Below are positions 1-11,739 of a stretch of 64,000 bases of DNA, in pieces; within the stretch, counting starts at the first letter, position 1, and each line of letters starts with the position of its first letter. Position numbers and translations under genes: made by a program. Under the pieces are notes generated by a model that was not told where the DNA came from, did no database searches, and saw only the letters and a program-made list of their open reading frames with translations. Source of the DNA: Caldicellulosiruptor owensensis OL (GTDB taxonomy: Bacteria; Bacillota; Thermoanaerobacteria; Caldicellulosiruptorales; Caldicellulosiruptoraceae); NCBI RefSeq assembly GCF_000166335.1, contig NC_014657.1, positions 1,418,501-1,482,500 of the forward strand, read 5' to 3'.

Positions 1-151
1 GGTTTTCGTCAATATAATCCCATAAATTTGGTTTTGAGACAATCTCATTGTCTTCAATAACAACGCCATTTGCACCAAGCTCATACAAAATATTTGAAAC
101 AGCATCTTCTGCCTCTTCGGTGGTCTTAATTGATATCTCATACCATCTCAT
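1..151 (-). CDS. prmA: Ribosomal protein L11 methyltransferase, N-terminal part (runs off window)
   Basis: Only the first 50 codons are in the window. The peptide begins MRWYEISIKTTEEAEDAV and contains LGANGVVIED, the usual PrmA opening, where a small N-terminal domain docks on ribosomal protein L11 ahead of an SAM-dependent methyltransferase domain. PrmA trimethylates L11. The start is the ATG ending at 151, with AAGGAGAAC upstream at 161-170. It lies 38 bases downstream of dnaJ on the same strand, the dnaJ-prmA order common in Firmicutes. The catalytic domain is outside the window, so integrity cannot be judged. Confidence 0.85.
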   Translation of the reverse strand, partial: MRWYEISIKTTEEAEDAVSNILYELGANGVVIEDNEIVSKPNLWDYIDEN

Positions 152-189
152 TTGCACTTTGTTCTCCTTCTTTCAAATTCAAAAATGGC

Positions 190-1356
190 TTAAGAAAAAG
201 CTTCTCTTATTCTCTCCCAAAAATGTTTCCTCTTTTCATATCCATCTTCTGATGAAAGTCTTTCAAATTCTCTCAAAAGTTCCTTCTGCTTTTCTGTAAG
301 CTTTTTTGGAACCTCCACTATAAACTTTACAACAAGGTCGCCTCTTCCTCGCGAACGCAGGTTTGGAACACCTCTGCCCCTAATTCTGACCTCATCACCA
401 TTTTGTGTCCCTGGCTCAATTCTTACTTTTGTCTTACCATCAAGCGTTGGAATTTCTATCTCACCACCCAAAGCTGCATTAACAAATGTTATTGGAACCT
501 CAATATAAAGGTCCTGCCCGACTCTTTTGAATACAGGATGAGGCGCTACTTTTATTCTAATATACAAATCGCCGTTAGGTCCACCTTTGATGCCGCTCTC
601 TCCCTCGCCTCTTAACGTTATCACTTGACCATCATCAATCCCTGCGGGAATGTTAATCCTTACTCTTCGCTGTCTTCTTACATTTCCCGTGCCGCCACAT
701 TCTCTGCATGGGTCTGTTATAATTGTTCCTGTTCCGCTGCACGCATCACAGGTTTTTATGGTGGTGAACTCTCCAAAGAATGTTGCCTGTCTTGACCTTA
801 TCTGGCCCGTGCCGCCGCACTTTTGACATCTCACAGGTGCAGAACCGGGTCTTACACCACTTCCACCACAAACACTGCACTTTTCAGTTCTGTAAATTGG
901 AATCTCTTTTTCACAGCCAAATACAGACTCTTTGAGAGTCAGCTCTAAATCGACATATATATCAGCACCTTTTCTTGGTGCTTCTTTTCTTCTTCTGGAT
1001 GTTCCAAATATGTCAAAGCCTTCAAATATGTCTTCAAAAATATCACCAAAACTGCCAAAATCAAAGTCAGCAAACCCACCACCAAATCCACCAGAAAAAC
1101 CACCGCCGCCTTGCGCACCGTATTTCGGATCAAACGCTGCATGACCAAACTGGTCGTAAAGCTTTCTTTTTTCAGGGTCGCTCAAGACTTCATATGCTTC
1201 ATTTATCTCTTTGAACTTTTCCTCTGCTTCTTTATTACCTGGATTTGCATCAGGATGGTATTGTTTTGCAAGTCTTCTGTAGGCTCTTTTTATCTCTTCT
1301 TCTGTTGCATTCCTTGGAACACCTAAAATCTCATAGTAGTCCTTTTTTTGTGCCAT
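190..1356 (-). CDS. dnaJ: Chaperone DnaJ (Hsp40)
   Basis: A co-chaperone that stimulates DnaK ATPase and delivers unfolded clients. The 388-residue protein has a J domain with the HPD motif at residues 34-36, a glycine/phenylalanine-rich linker (about 74-118), and four zinc-binding CxxCxGxG repeats starting at C160, C177, C203 and C217, followed by the C-terminal substrate domain. Length and order are those of a type I DnaJ. I start at the ATG ending at 1356 ([11 protein letters not shown]); an in-frame GTG three codons upstream is less likely, because it overlaps the GGGTGAT that serves as ribosome binding site. It is the last heat-shock gene of the cluster but sits behind a terminator, so it may get less transcription than dnaK or have its own promoter. 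Confidence 0.97.
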   Translation of the reverse strand: MAQKKDYYEILGVPRNATEEEIKRAYRRLAKQYHPDANPGNKEAEEKFKEINEAYEVLSDPEKRKLYDQFGHAAFDPKYGAQGGGGFSGGFGGGFADFDFGSFGDIFEDIFEGFDIFGTSRRRKEAPRKGADIYVDLELTLKESVFGCEKEIPIYRTEKCSVCGGSGVRPGSAPVRCQKCGGTGQIRSRQATFFGEFTTIKTCDACSGTGTIITDPCRECGGTGNVRRQRRVRINIPAGIDDGQVITLRGEGESGIKGGPNGDLYIRIKVAPHPVFKRVGQDLYIEVPITFVNAALGGEIEIPTLDGKTKVRIEPGTQNGDEVRIRGRGVPNLRSRGRGDLVVKFIVEVPKKLTEKQKELLREFERLSSEDGYEKRKHFWERIREAFS

Positions 1357-1425
1357 CTCTATCACCCACTTACTTTACTGAATATTATTATATACCAACA
1401 ACATGAATTTAACAAATAATCATAA

Positions 1426-1470
1426 AAAGGACCAAAGCCATTTTTAAAAGCTTCATGACTTTGGTCCTTT
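1426..1470 (-). terminator. Intrinsic terminator between dnaK and dnaJ
   Basis: The arms 1426-1441 and 1455-1470 are complementary over about 16 bases with one mismatch (AAAGGACCAAAG core). Read on the minus strand the hairpin is followed by a T-run (TTTTTATG). It would end or attenuate the hrcA-grpE-dnaK transcript before dnaJ. Confidence 0.8.
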
Positions 1471-1499
1471 ACCCTGGTTTTTATTGTAGCCTGGAGTAT

Positions 1500-3368
<1,869 letters not shown>

Positions 3369-3374
3369 TTAAAT

Positions 3375-4049
3375 TTAATTAGCATTTGCAACCTTTACAA
3401 GGCTATATCTAATAACTCTGTCTTTTATCTTGTAACCTTTTTGGAATTCTTCAATTACAATATTTTTACCGTACCTCTCATCTTCAACATGCATAATTGC
3501 ATTGTGAAGGTACGGGTCAAATTCTTTATTCAAAGCCTCAATTGGCTCAACACCAAGTTTTGAAAAGATATCATCAATCTGTTTTTTTATCATCTCAAGA
3601 CCTTTTAAAAGCTCATCATTTGTGTCTTTTGAACTTTTTGCAGAGTCAATTGCTCTTTCAAAGTTATCAACAATTGGAAGAAGCTTGCCAACAACATCAG
3701 CAACAACCTCATAGTACATATTTTCTTTATCCTTTGCTATTCTCTTTTTGTAATTATCAAAATCAGCAGCTATCCTCTGACATAAACTTTTGTACTCTTC
3801 AACCTCCCTTTCTTTTTCTTCCAACTGTTTTTTTAAAGTTTCCACAGGATCCTCCTGCTGGGACTCAACCTCATCTTCACTATTTTTATTCAACCTATCA
3901 TTTTCCAGTGTTTTTGCTGCATCCTCTTGAGGTTCTTGAGAATGTTGCATATTCTCATTTTTTCCCTCGGAATTAGTTTCTTCTGAAGTCTGAGCCTCAG
4001 AAGAGTTTACCTCCTCGCTCTTTAGATCTTTGTTTTCCATATCAAGCAT
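3375..4049 (-). CDS. grpE: Nucleotide exchange factor GrpE
   Basis: Exchanges ADP for ATP on DnaK. The 224-residue protein has a long, acidic, low-complexity N-terminal tail (about residues 1-75), then a coiled-coil region (LKKQLEEKEREVEEYK) and the GrpE core with AADFDNYKKR and the C-terminal beta domain containing LGVEPI. The tail is longer than in many GrpE proteins. The start ending at 4049 has AGAGGTGAT eight bases upstream; a second ATG three codons in is possible. It lies 22 bases downstream of hrcA. Confidence 0.96.
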   Translation of the reverse strand: MLDMENKDLKSEEVNSSEAQTSEETNSEGKNENMQHSQEPQEDAAKTLENDRLNKNSEDEVESQQEDPVETLKKQLEEKEREVEEYKSLCQRIAADFDNYKKRIAKDKENMYYEVVADVVGKLLPIVDNFERAIDSAKSSKDTNDELLKGLEMIKKQIDDIFSKLGVEPIEALNKEFDPYLHNAIMHVEDERYGKNIVIEEFQKGYKIKDRVIRYSLVKVANAN

Positions 4050-4071
4050 CTTTACAAATCACCTCTTTAAT

Positions 4072-5103
4072 TTATTCTGTAAAAAGTCTTGTCAAAATAT
4101 CAGATAAAGTATCGCAAATGTAATCAATCAGTGAAACTGTCTGAGAATATCTCAGCCTTTTTGGACCAATTATACCTATCGAACCAGCTATGCTATCACC
4201 TATTCTGTAATTGGAAAGAACAACGCTACACTCTTTTAAATCCTCTATTGGATTTTCTGTACCAATCCTGATGGTTATATGTTCATGCATTGCAGAGTTT
4301 ATTATTTGTCTTAGCATCTCCTTTTGCTCAAATATATGCAGGAATATCTTTGCCTTTAAAACATCACTAAACTCAGGAAAATCAAACATGTTCTTAATTC
4401 CACTTAAAACAACTTCTGTACTGTCAGCTGCACTGATTGTGCGCAGTACATTTTCAATTATTGGTGACAAGATTGTCTTGTTTTTACCAAGTATGTTTTC
4501 AATGTCAAGTATAATTTTTTGGTCAATGTCTTCAAGTTTAAGCCCGCTCAGTTTCTCATTGAGGATATTTGATATATATATGAAGTCTTTTATATCGACA
4601 TTCTCTGGTTTGTCTAAGAGAATATCTTTTACAAGACCTGTGTTTGTTACTAAAATTAGTATATATCTTTTGCTGTCAACAGGAACAAGCTGGAGATATT
4701 TTATAAAGCTCTTTTTTACATTTGGTGTTGAAATTACTGCTGTGTAGTTTGTCAGGTTAGATATTATCTTAGCAATATTCTCCATATATTCGTTTATTTC
4801 ATTGAATTTGACATTAAGCTGTGACCTGATAAATTCTACCTGCTGTGGCGAAAGCCTTGACACCTTCATCAGCTCATCAACATAATACCTGTAGCCCTTA
4901 TCCGAAGGAATTCTACCAGCTGACGTGTGGGGCTGCTCTAAGTATCCCATCTCCTCTAAGTCCGACATCTCGTTTCTGATTGTAGCAGAAGAAATACCAA
5001 AAATGTATTTCTTTGCAATTGTTCTTGAGCCAACAGGTTCACCTGTATTTATATAATCATCTATGATAGCTTCAAGTATTCTTTTTTTTCTTTCATCCAG
5101 CAT
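4072..5103 (-). CDS. hrcA: Heat-inducible transcription repressor HrcA
   Basis: Represses class I heat-shock genes by binding CIRCE; its folding is helped by GroE. The protein begins MLDERKKRILEAIIDDY, has an N-terminal winged helix (TGEPVGSRTIAKKY, SSATIRNEMSDLEEMGYL) and the HrcA GAF-like domain with the C-terminal IGIIGPKRLRYSQTV signature. I use the ATG ending at 5103 (343 residues, GGTGAGG upstream); an in-frame GTG at 5112 adds three residues. It is the first gene of the operon, and its own promoter carries a perfect CIRCE, so it is autoregulated. Confidence 0.96.
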   Translation of the reverse strand: MLDERKKRILEAIIDDYINTGEPVGSRTIAKKYIFGISSATIRNEMSDLEEMGYLEQPHTSAGRIPSDKGYRYYVDELMKVSRLSPQQVEFIRSQLNVKFNEINEYMENIAKIISNLTNYTAVISTPNVKKSFIKYLQLVPVDSKRYILILVTNTGLVKDILLDKPENVDIKDFIYISNILNEKLSGLKLEDIDQKIILDIENILGKNKTILSPIIENVLRTISAADSTEVVLSGIKNMFDFPEFSDVLKAKIFLHIFEQKEMLRQIINSAMHEHITIRIGTENPIEDLKECSVVLSNYRIGDSIAGSIGIIGPKRLRYSQTVSLIDYICDTLSDILTRLFTE

Positions 5104-5119
5104 TTTCCTCACCTTACTG

Positions 5120-5146
5120 TTAGCACTCTCTGTTGATGAGTGCTAA
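5120..5146 (-). promoter_or_regulatory. CIRCE operator (HrcA binding site)
   Basis: TTAGCACTC-N9-GAGTGCTAA, an exact match to the CIRCE consensus. It lies between the promoter and the hrcA start, on the transcribed side of the -10 box, as in other class I heat-shock operons. Confidence 0.97.
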
Positions 5147-5157
5147 TTCTAAGATAT

Positions 5158-5186
5158 AAGATATCACTTCAGTAGATTTTTGTCAA
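5158..5186 (-). promoter_or_regulatory. Sigma-A promoter of hrcA-grpE-dnaK
   Basis: TTGACA (5181-5186), 17-base spacer, TATCTT (5158-5163) on the minus strand, immediately upstream of CIRCE. Confidence 0.88.
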
Positions 5187-5213
5187 GTATATTTTTGACT
5201 TTCTTTGACCTTT

Positions 5214-6365
5214 TTAAATAAATTCTTGCCATACCAAGTTTGCAAGGTCAATTCCTCTCTTTGTAAGTTTTATACGGTTGTCTATCTCTATCAGTCCATA
5301 TTTTTTCAGCTTTTCAATTCGATATTTGTACTTTCTTTCAAACTCTATGCCAAACCTTTCTCTAAATTCGTCAAGAGAAAATCCTTCTATCTTCCTGAGC
5401 CCTAATATGATAAATTCCTTTTCACTTTCTTCATTTGAAATAAACTCTTTCCCTTCCACAGCTAATCCATTTTCTTTAATTTTCTTAACATATTCGTTTA
5501 TATTAGAAGTATTATAATACCTATAACCATCAAAAAATGAATGAGCTGCACAGCCAACTCCAATATATTCATCACAGTTCCAGTATTTCAAGTTGTGCTT
5601 GCACTCAAAACCTTTTTTGGCAAAATTAGAAATCTCATAATGATAAAGTCCAACCTCAGAAAGCCTGTCTCTTGCCCACCAGAACATTCTTCTTTCTTCA
5701 TCTTCATCCGCAAATGAATGCTTGTACTCTTCATATCTATTAAAAAGAGGTGTCCCTTCTTCAATCTTTAAAGAATAAATGGACAAATGAGGCGGAGAAA
5801 ATTCCAAAAGTGTATTGAGTGTTTGCATAAAACTTTCAAAAGTCTGATATGGAAGACCCGTGATAACATCAATGCTAAAATTCTCAAAATATAAAGGTAC
5901 CACACTCAAAATCTTCAATGCAACAGCAGAGTCATGGACTCTACCAATTACTCTCAGTTCTGTATCATTTAGAGACTGTATCCCCACACTGAGCCTGTTT
6001 ATTCCTGCTTTCCTGTAACTTTTAAGTTTCTCCTTTGTGATACTCTCGGGATTTGCCTCAATGCTTATCTCGCAGGTATTTTTAACATTAAAGTTTGAAT
6101 ATATAAACTCCAACAGCTTTAAGATATACTTGGCAGGGACAAAAGAAGGTGTCCCACCACCAATATAAACAGTATCTATCTCAATTTCATAATTTTCTTT
6201 ATAAAAAATTAATTCATTTTCAAGCGCGCTAAAATATGCAAAAACCATATCATCATCGACATTTTCGTATGACACAAAATCACAGTAATAACATTTCTTT
6301 CTACAAAATGGAACGTGAATATAAAGTCCTATATTTCTCAATTCCGGCTCGCACTTCCTTTTCAT
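5214..6365 (-). CDS. hemW: Radical SAM protein HemW (heme chaperone, HemN-like)
   Basis: The 383-residue radical SAM enzyme carries CxxxCxxC at C21, C25 and C28 (CRKKCYYCDF) and IGGGTPS for SAM binding. It is the short HemN-like form usually found next to lepA and hrcA in Firmicutes, now called HemW and thought to handle heme rather than act as coproporphyrinogen oxidase. The ATG ending at 6365 lies 15 bases after the lepA stop; the ribosome binding site is weak (TTGGTTAG), suggesting translational coupling. True coproporphyrinogen oxidase activity is unlikely but not excluded from sequence. Confidence 0.9.
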   Translation of the reverse strand: MKRKCEPELRNIGLYIHVPFCRKKCYYCDFVSYENVDDDMVFAYFSALENELIFYKENYEIEIDTVYIGGGTPSFVPAKYILKLLEFIYSNFNVKNTCEISIEANPESITKEKLKSYRKAGINRLSVGIQSLNDTELRVIGRVHDSAVALKILSVVPLYFENFSIDVITGLPYQTFESFMQTLNTLLEFSPPHLSIYSLKIEEGTPLFNRYEEYKHSFADEDEERRMFWWARDRLSEVGLYHYEISNFAKKGFECKHNLKYWNCDEYIGVGCAAHSFFDGYRYYNTSNINEYVKKIKENGLAVEGKEFISNEESEKEFIILGLRKIEGFSLDEFRERFGIEFERKYKYRIEKLKKYGLIEIDNRIKLTKRGIDLANLVWQEFI

Positions 6366-6380
6366 TTCTAACCAAATGGT

Positions 6381-8189
6381 TTAGTCTTCAAGCTTCAAAA
6401 CAGCCATAAATGCTTCCTGTGGTATCTCAACTTCTCCAACCTGTTTCATTCGCTTTTTACCCTCTTTTTGTTTCTCTAAAAGCTTCTTCTTCCTTGTAAC
6501 GTCCCCGCCATAACACTTAGCAAGCACATCTTTTCGCAAAGCTTTTACCGTTTCTCTTGCTATAACCTTGCTGCCAATACAAGCTTGAATTGGTATTTCA
6601 AATAAATGCCGTGGAATCTCCTCTTTTAACTTCTCAACAATTCTTCTTGCCCTTTGATAAGCTTTATCCTTGTGAACAATAAACGAAAGCGCGTCAACAA
6701 CCTCACCTTTTATCATAATGTCAAGTTTTACAAGTTTTGACTCAGCATATCCTATAAACTCATAGTCAAACGACGCATAACCTTTTGACCTTGACTTTAG
6801 AGCATCGAAAAAATCGTACACAATCTCCATAAGAGGCATCTCATAAGTGAGAATAACACGTGTTGTCTCAATATATGACATGTCCTTAAAAATTCCTCTT
6901 CTTTCTTGACACAGCTCCATTACACTACCTACAAATTCATTCGGTACCATTATAGTTGCTTTTACCATTGGTTCTTCCATTTTTGCAATCTCGTTTGGTG
7001 GTGGCAATTTTGTAGGATTGTCAATGTATAAAACCTCTCCATTTGTCTTTGTAATTCTAAATACAACAGAAGGTGCTGTTGTAATTATGTTCAAATCATA
7101 TTCTCTTTCAAGTCTCTCTTGAACAATCTCCATATGCAAAAGCCCAAGAAATCCACATCTAAAACCAAAACCGAGCGCAGCAGAGCTTTCTGGTTCAAAA
7201 AACAATGCTGCATCATTGAGCTGAAGCTTTTCTAAAGCCTCTTTAAGTTCCTCATATTTTGTATCTCCTGTTGGATAAATTCCACAAAACACCATCGGAT
7301 TCAATCTCCTAAAACCTGGCAAGGGCTCATCAGCAGGATTATTTGCGTCAGTTATAGTATCACCAACTCTTGTATCTCTCACAGTCTTAATTGAAGCTGC
7401 AATGTAACCCACATCTCCAGCTCTTAACTCATTACAGGGAATAAGCATTCCCGGTTTAAAATATCCAACTTCTGTTACGGTAAACTGAGCACCTGTTGAC
7501 ATCATCTTAATAGTCATATTTGGTTTCACAACACCGTCAAATACTCTAACATATGCTAAAACTCCTTTGTAGTTATCATATAGCGAATCAAAAATTAAAG
7601 CTTTTAACGGTTTAGTATCATCACCTTTCGGAGGTGGAATGTCTCTTACTATTCTCTCCAAGACCTCTTCTATATTAATGCCCATTTTGGCTGAAATTAG
7701 CGGTGCATCTGATGCATCAAGTCCAATCACATCTTCTATTTCTTTTTTGACCTCTTCAGGTCTTGCACTTGGAAGGTCAATCTTGTTTATTACAGGTATT
7801 ATCTCCAGGTTATGTTCAAGTGCAAGATACACGTTTGCAAGGGTCTGTGCCTCTATTCCTTGAGTTGCATCAACCACCAAAATTGCACCCTCACAGGCAG
7901 CAAGGCTTCGTGAAACTTCATAGGTAAAGTCTACATGACCGGGAGTATCTATAAGATGAAAGGTATATTCCTTGCCATCCTTTGCTTTGTAGTTGAGCCT
8001 TACCGCCTGGGCTTTTATGGTAATCCCTCTTTCTCTTTCTATATCCATGGTGTCAAGTACCTGGTCCTGCATCTCTCTTTCTGTAAGTGCTCCTGTGAGC
8101 TCAATTATTCTGTCAGCCAAGGTTGACTTCCCATGGTCTATGTGAGCTATTATGCAAAAGTTACGAATTCTGTCCTGTCTTCTCTCCAC
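6381..8189 (-). CDS. lepA: Elongation factor 4 (LepA) GTPase
   Basis: Ribosome-bound translational GTPase of the EF-G family, 602 residues. The G1 motif AHIDHGKS, G3 DTPGHVDF and G4 NKIDLPSA are present, and the LepA-specific C-terminal domain ([21 protein letters not shown]) is complete. The start is GTG (ending 8189, protein [10 protein letters not shown]) with GGGGGAT nine bases upstream. It lies between the capA-like gene and hemW in one minus-strand run. Confidence 0.97.
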   Translation of the reverse strand: MERRQDRIRNFCIIAHIDHGKSTLADRIIELTGALTEREMQDQVLDTMDIERERGITIKAQAVRLNYKAKDGKEYTFHLIDTPGHVDFTYEVSRSLAACEGAILVVDATQGIEAQTLANVYLALEHNLEIIPVINKIDLPSARPEEVKKEIEDVIGLDASDAPLISAKMGINIEEVLERIVRDIPPPKGDDTKPLKALIFDSLYDNYKGVLAYVRVFDGVVKPNMTIKMMSTGAQFTVTEVGYFKPGMLIPCNELRAGDVGYIAASIKTVRDTRVGDTITDANNPADEPLPGFRRLNPMVFCGIYPTGDTKYEELKEALEKLQLNDAALFFEPESSAALGFGFRCGFLGLLHMEIVQERLEREYDLNIITTAPSVVFRITKTNGEVLYIDNPTKLPPPNEIAKMEEPMVKATIMVPNEFVGSVMELCQERRGIFKDMSYIETTRVILTYEMPLMEIVYDFFDALKSRSKGYASFDYEFIGYAESKLVKLDIMIKGEVVDALSFIVHKDKAYQRARRIVEKLKEEIPRHLFEIPIQACIGSKVIARETVKALRKDVLAKCYGGDVTRKKKLLEKQKEGKKRMKQVGEVEIPQEAFMAVLKLED

Positions 8190-8221
8190 TTTAGAATAAT
8201 CCCCCTACATACAAAAATTTT

Positions 8222-9469
8222 TTATTGTACAGTCTCAAGCCATTTTTCAACATTTTTAAGCAGTTTTTTAGCATAATCAATATACGATGTTTTTACATCT
8301 GTTCTATTTAAAATATCTCTTGCTTTAAGGACAACAAAGTCATAATAACTTGCATTCCTTCTTGTCTTTCTAAAGATATATACTGGCTCCACTGATATTT
8401 TTTTGGTAAGTTTATCCTCTCTTTTAACAAGATCAAGTCTCACTGTTAACCCAAATCTATTGTAGGGAAAAACAACTGTCTGGTCGCACAGGAAGTTACC
8501 AAGCGAATAAAATACTATCCCCTCTTTTACATTGCCTGACTCATCTTCAACCTTAACTTTCTCAAATGGTTGAATTGTGTGAGTATGAGTTCCAATTACA
8601 ATATCAACCCCATTCTTTATAAGCTCTTTTGCAAACTCTTTCTGCTCAAAACTAACTGTGTTTGAATTCTCAAATCCCCAGTTTGCATATGCTATTATAA
8701 TGTCACATCCCAGCCCCTTCAAGTACTCAATCTCATTTTGTATCTCATCCTTGTCAAGAATACTGACAAAATCTTTATAGGTAGAACTTCCTCCCAAATA
8801 AACTGATGAAAGTTCTTTTGTGAATGCAGCAACGCCAATTCTTATGTTGTTTATATCAAAAACCTTTGAGGTATGATCTTCCTGAGAAAGCTTAACGCCT
8901 ACAGTTTCAATCTTAGCCTCTTTCAAATTATTTATTGTTTTCTGCAAACCTTCCACTTTCCCATCAAATATGTGCGACGATGAAAGCACTGCAAGATTAA
9001 ATCGGCCTGATTTGAGTACATTTAAAGCCTCTTTTGGAGCATTGAATTTTCCATATGTTGAAATGGGGATATTGTCAGAAACCACACTATCAAACTTGAA
9101 AATGCTAAGGTCCGCATAAGTGATGTCTTTTACATTCTCCAATATATCCCCGAATGTATAAGTCTGGGATTGACTATCATAATAAGATTTTAAAAGATAG
9201 CCGTTGAAAAACACATCACCTGCCATAAATATACTTGCCTTGTATTCTTTTGGCTGAGTTTTGAGCTTAACAGACAAAGAATTGTTTTTAGTAGAAGTAT
9301 TGTTATTGCCCTGCGTATTTGGCAAAGTCGGTTGCTGAGGTTTTCTGTAAACCTCTTCTGAGACAGGAATGTATTTTTTGATGTACATGTTTTCATAGTA
9401 AAAAAGAGCATTTATACCTATCAAAAGTATTATGATAAACGACCCTAACGCATATAAAACCTTTTTCAT
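8222..9469 (-). CDS. CapA-family metallophosphatase-like protein, membrane-anchored
   Basis: 415 residues. An N-terminal hydrophobic segment (about residues 5-25) acts as signal anchor, so the domain is outside the membrane. The rest is a PGA_cap/CapA domain: MAGDVFFNG near the start, IIAYANWGFEN in the middle, GTHTHTIQP and FYSLGNFLCDQ near the end. In Bacillus CapA takes part in poly-gamma-glutamate synthesis, but no pgsB or pgsC partner is nearby, so the substrate is unknown. Its first codons overlap the stop of the pseudouridine synthase gene by four bases (ATGA), implying co-translation. Confidence 0.85.
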   Translation of the reverse strand: MKKVLYALGSFIIILLIGINALFYYENMYIKKYIPVSEEVYRKPQQPTLPNTQGNNNTSTKNNSLSVKLKTQPKEYKASIFMAGDVFFNGYLLKSYYDSQSQTYTFGDILENVKDITYADLSIFKFDSVVSDNIPISTYGKFNAPKEALNVLKSGRFNLAVLSSSHIFDGKVEGLQKTINNLKEAKIETVGVKLSQEDHTSKVFDINNIRIGVAAFTKELSSVYLGGSSTYKDFVSILDKDEIQNEIEYLKGLGCDIIIAYANWGFENSNTVSFEQKEFAKELIKNGVDIVIGTHTHTIQPFEKVKVEDESGNVKEGIVFYSLGNFLCDQTVVFPYNRFGLTVRLDLVKREDKLTKKISVEPVYIFRKTRRNASYYDFVVLKARDILNRTDVKTSYIDYAKKLLKNVEKWLETVQ

Positions 9470-10401
9470 ATCTCCAGCCCTCTTTCTTTATATACGTTTA
9501 TTGAAGAAAAACCTTCGATATCAACCGGGAATTCTACTGTCTCCTTTACTATCTTTTGCCCATCCAAATACCTCAAAATACCTTTTTTACCAATCTCAAA
9601 TTTAAGATAATAAGCACACAAGGCTTGCATATCTGTCTTGTACTTTTTATTCAGCTCCCAATCACCATACTTGCTGTCGCCCAAGATGCAAAGCCCAACG
9701 TGCGCAAGCTGCGCTCTGATTTGATGGGTTTTACCACTCTTGATTTCAACATCTAAAAGCTGCAAATCATCTTTTTGTCTTACAATTTTATATGCTGTCA
9801 CCACTTCTGAATAGCCATCTTGAGGAAAGTCAGAAATATATACCTTGCTCTTTTTTGAATCTTTTTTAAGATAGTGAACAAGCACTCCACTCTCTGGCAA
9901 ATCAGCTTTTTTAGTTATACATAAATACTTTTTTATAATTGCTCTTCTACTCATATATTTTAACATCTCGCTTAAAACTTGTCTATTTTTTGCAATGATC
10001 ATAAGTCCTGCTGTGTTCCTGTCAAGCCTGTGACAAAGCTGAGGAAGCTCATCTTTAGAGTAATTGTCTTCTATCCAGCTGACAACAGAGTATTCATTGT
10101 TCGAATCTGGATGCGATGGAATTCCATATGGTTTGTCAATTACAACAATGTTGTCATCCTCGTACACTTTAATAATCTCTACTTTTTTGTGCTCTAAAAA
10201 TCTATCTTCTATTTCAAAACTTACAGTGTCTCCAAACTTCAAAACCTGTCCTTTTTGAGCAGGAAGAAAACTTACAATAATTTCTCCTTTTCTTAGCATC
10301 TTAAAAATTACACTCATCGGAATTGTAGGATATTTCTTTTTTATGGCTTTTTCCACTTTTACCCCTGCCAGCTCTTTATCAACAACAAAATTCACTGTCA
10401 T
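9466..10401 (-). CDS. RluA-family pseudouridine synthase
   Basis: Isomerises uridine to pseudouridine in rRNA or tRNA. From the ATG ending at 10401 the protein has 311 residues: an N-terminal S4 RNA-binding segment (about 1-65) and the RluA catalytic domain with HRLDRNTAG at 124-132, where D127 is the catalytic aspartate, and the later SGKTHQIRAQLAHVG motif. I choose this ATG because AAGGGAGTGATC lies eight bases upstream; eight extra in-frame codons precede it without a ribosome binding site. The RNA position modified cannot be read from the sequence. Confidence 0.92.
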   Translation of the reverse strand: MTVNFVVDKELAGVKVEKAIKKKYPTIPMSVIFKMLRKGEIIVSFLPAQKGQVLKFGDTVSFEIEDRFLEHKKVEIIKVYEDDNIVVIDKPYGIPSHPDSNNEYSVVSWIEDNYSKDELPQLCHRLDRNTAGLMIIAKNRQVLSEMLKYMSRRAIIKKYLCITKKADLPESGVLVHYLKKDSKKSKVYISDFPQDGYSEVVTAYKIVRQKDDLQLLDVEIKSGKTHQIRAQLAHVGLCILGDSKYGDWELNKKYKTDMQALCAYYLKFEIGKKGILRYLDGQKIVKETVEFPVDIEGFSSINVYKERGLEI

Positions 10402-10479
10402 TTCTTGATCACTCCCTTTTAACACATGAGAATACTAATATCATATAATAAAATTGACCAAATTGAAAATGAAAAAATC

Positions 10480-11604
10480 ATGAAAATTGGCATTGATGGC
10501 AGAGCTGCTAAATGGTATAGAGGCTCTGGTATTGGCACTTACACCTATCAGCTTTTAAATTATATCAAAAAACTCGACAAAGAAAATGAATATTTAATAA
10601 TCTGGCCTGATAGCTGCGAGACAGAATTTGTACTTGCACAGAATATAAACATCAACCTTCTTCCTCAGCAGTTAGATAAGTTCTGGGAAGAAATTATGAT
10701 AAAAGAGATTATACTTCAAAATGATATCGATATATACCATGTCCCTCAAAATGGAATTGGACTTCCTCTGTCTAAGAAATGCAGCTACATTATAACTCTG
10801 CATGATATAATTCCTTTCAGACTTCCTGAAACAGTTGGACCAGGCTATTTGAAAATATTTAGAGATGTCGTCCCCAAAATTATAAAAATAACCGACTGTA
10901 TCATCACTGTATCTGAGTTTTCCAAAAAAGATATTTGCGAATACTTTGACATCAATCCATCAAAAGTATTTGTAACATATTTAGCAGCAGAAGACATATA
11001 CAAGCCCTTACCAGAAGATGAAGTCAAAACCTTTATTTTGCAAAAATTCAACATTGACTTCCCATACATCCTTTATGTAGGTGGTTTTTCGCCAAGGAAA
11101 AATCTTAAAAGATTGGTCAAAGCTTATTCCTTAATAAGAGAAAAAATAGAGCATATCCATCTTGTTATACCGGGGAAGTTCAGCAGAAGTTATGAGGAAA
11201 TAAAAAATCTGGTTGAAAATCTCAATCTCACTTCCCACGTGCATTTTCTTTCCTATGTGGATGTAGAATTTATGCCATATATATACAACGGCGCTTTGCT
11301 TTTTGTATATCCATCGCTGTACGAAGGGTTTGGTCTTCCACCACTTGAGGCAATGGCTTGCAAAGTCCCGACTATAGCAAGCAACACAACTTGCCTGCCT
11401 GAAGTCTTAAAGGATGCTGCCCTGTATGTGGACCCTTATTCTGAAGAAGACATCGCTCAAAAAATACTTCTTGTTTTAGAAAATGCAGAGCTGCGAAATC
11501 AGCTCGCTCAAAAAGGCTATTTGCTTTCAAAAAGTTATAGCTGGGAAAAAACAGTTATGAATACTTTGAAAATTTACCAGCAAATTTTTTCCTTGAAATA
11601 TTAA
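10480..11604 (+). CDS. Glycosyltransferase, GT4 family
   Basis: Probable sugar-nucleotide-dependent glycosyltransferase with a GT-B fold, about 374 residues. It begins [20 protein letters not shown], has the acceptor domain, then [17 protein letters not shown] (donor-domain loop) and [18 protein letters not shown] with the EX7E motif of retaining GT4 enzymes. An in-frame ATG 18 codons upstream (10426) exists, but the MKIGIDG start aligns with the family, and a TATAAT box at 10444-10449 would put transcription start after the upstream ATG. No clear ribosome binding site precedes either start. It is divergent from the rluA-type gene. Substrate unknown. Confidence 0.85.
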   Translation: MKIGIDGRAAKWYRGSGIGTYTYQLLNYIKKLDKENEYLIIWPDSCETEFVLAQNININLLPQQLDKFWEEIMIKEIILQNDIDIYHVPQNGIGLPLSKKCSYIITLHDIIPFRLPETVGPGYLKIFRDVVPKIIKITDCIITVSEFSKKDICEYFDINPSKVFVTYLAAEDIYKPLPEDEVKTFILQKFNIDFPYILYVGGFSPRKNLKRLVKAYSLIREKIEHIHLVIPGKFSRSYEEIKNLVENLNLTSHVHFLSYVDVEFMPYIYNGALLFVYPSLYEGFGLPPLEAMACKVPTIASNTTCLPEVLKDAALYVDPYSEEDIAQKILLVLENAELRNQLAQKGYLLSKSYSWEKTVMNTLKIYQQIFSLKY

Positions 11605-11621
11605 AAAAATTAGAATATAAT
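11593..11621 (+). promoter_or_regulatory. Probable promoter of tRNA-Pro
   Basis: TTGAAA (11593-11598), 17-base spacer, TATAAT (11616-11621), placed about 24 bases before the tRNA. The -35 box overlaps the last codons of the glycosyltransferase gene. Confidence 0.65.
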
Positions 11622-11644
11622 TGATGATGTAAATAATAAAAGGT

Positions 11645-11723
11645 CGGGGCGTAGCTCAGTTTGGTTAGAGCGCTAGCTTGGGGTGCTAGAGGTTCGCTGG
11701 TTCAAGTCCAGTCGCCCCGACCA
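11645..11723 (+). tRNA. tRNA-Pro (anticodon GGG)
   Basis: Complete cloverleaf: acceptor CGGGGCG (11645-11651) pairs with CGCCCCG (11713-11719), D arm GCTC/GAGC, anticodon stem CTAGC/GCTAG around loop TTGGGGT, giving anticodon GGG, and T arm with TTCAAGT. The discriminator A is followed by an encoded CCA. It reads proline codons CCC and CCU. Confidence 0.96.
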
Positions 11724-11739
11724 TTTTATTTTTTCAAGC

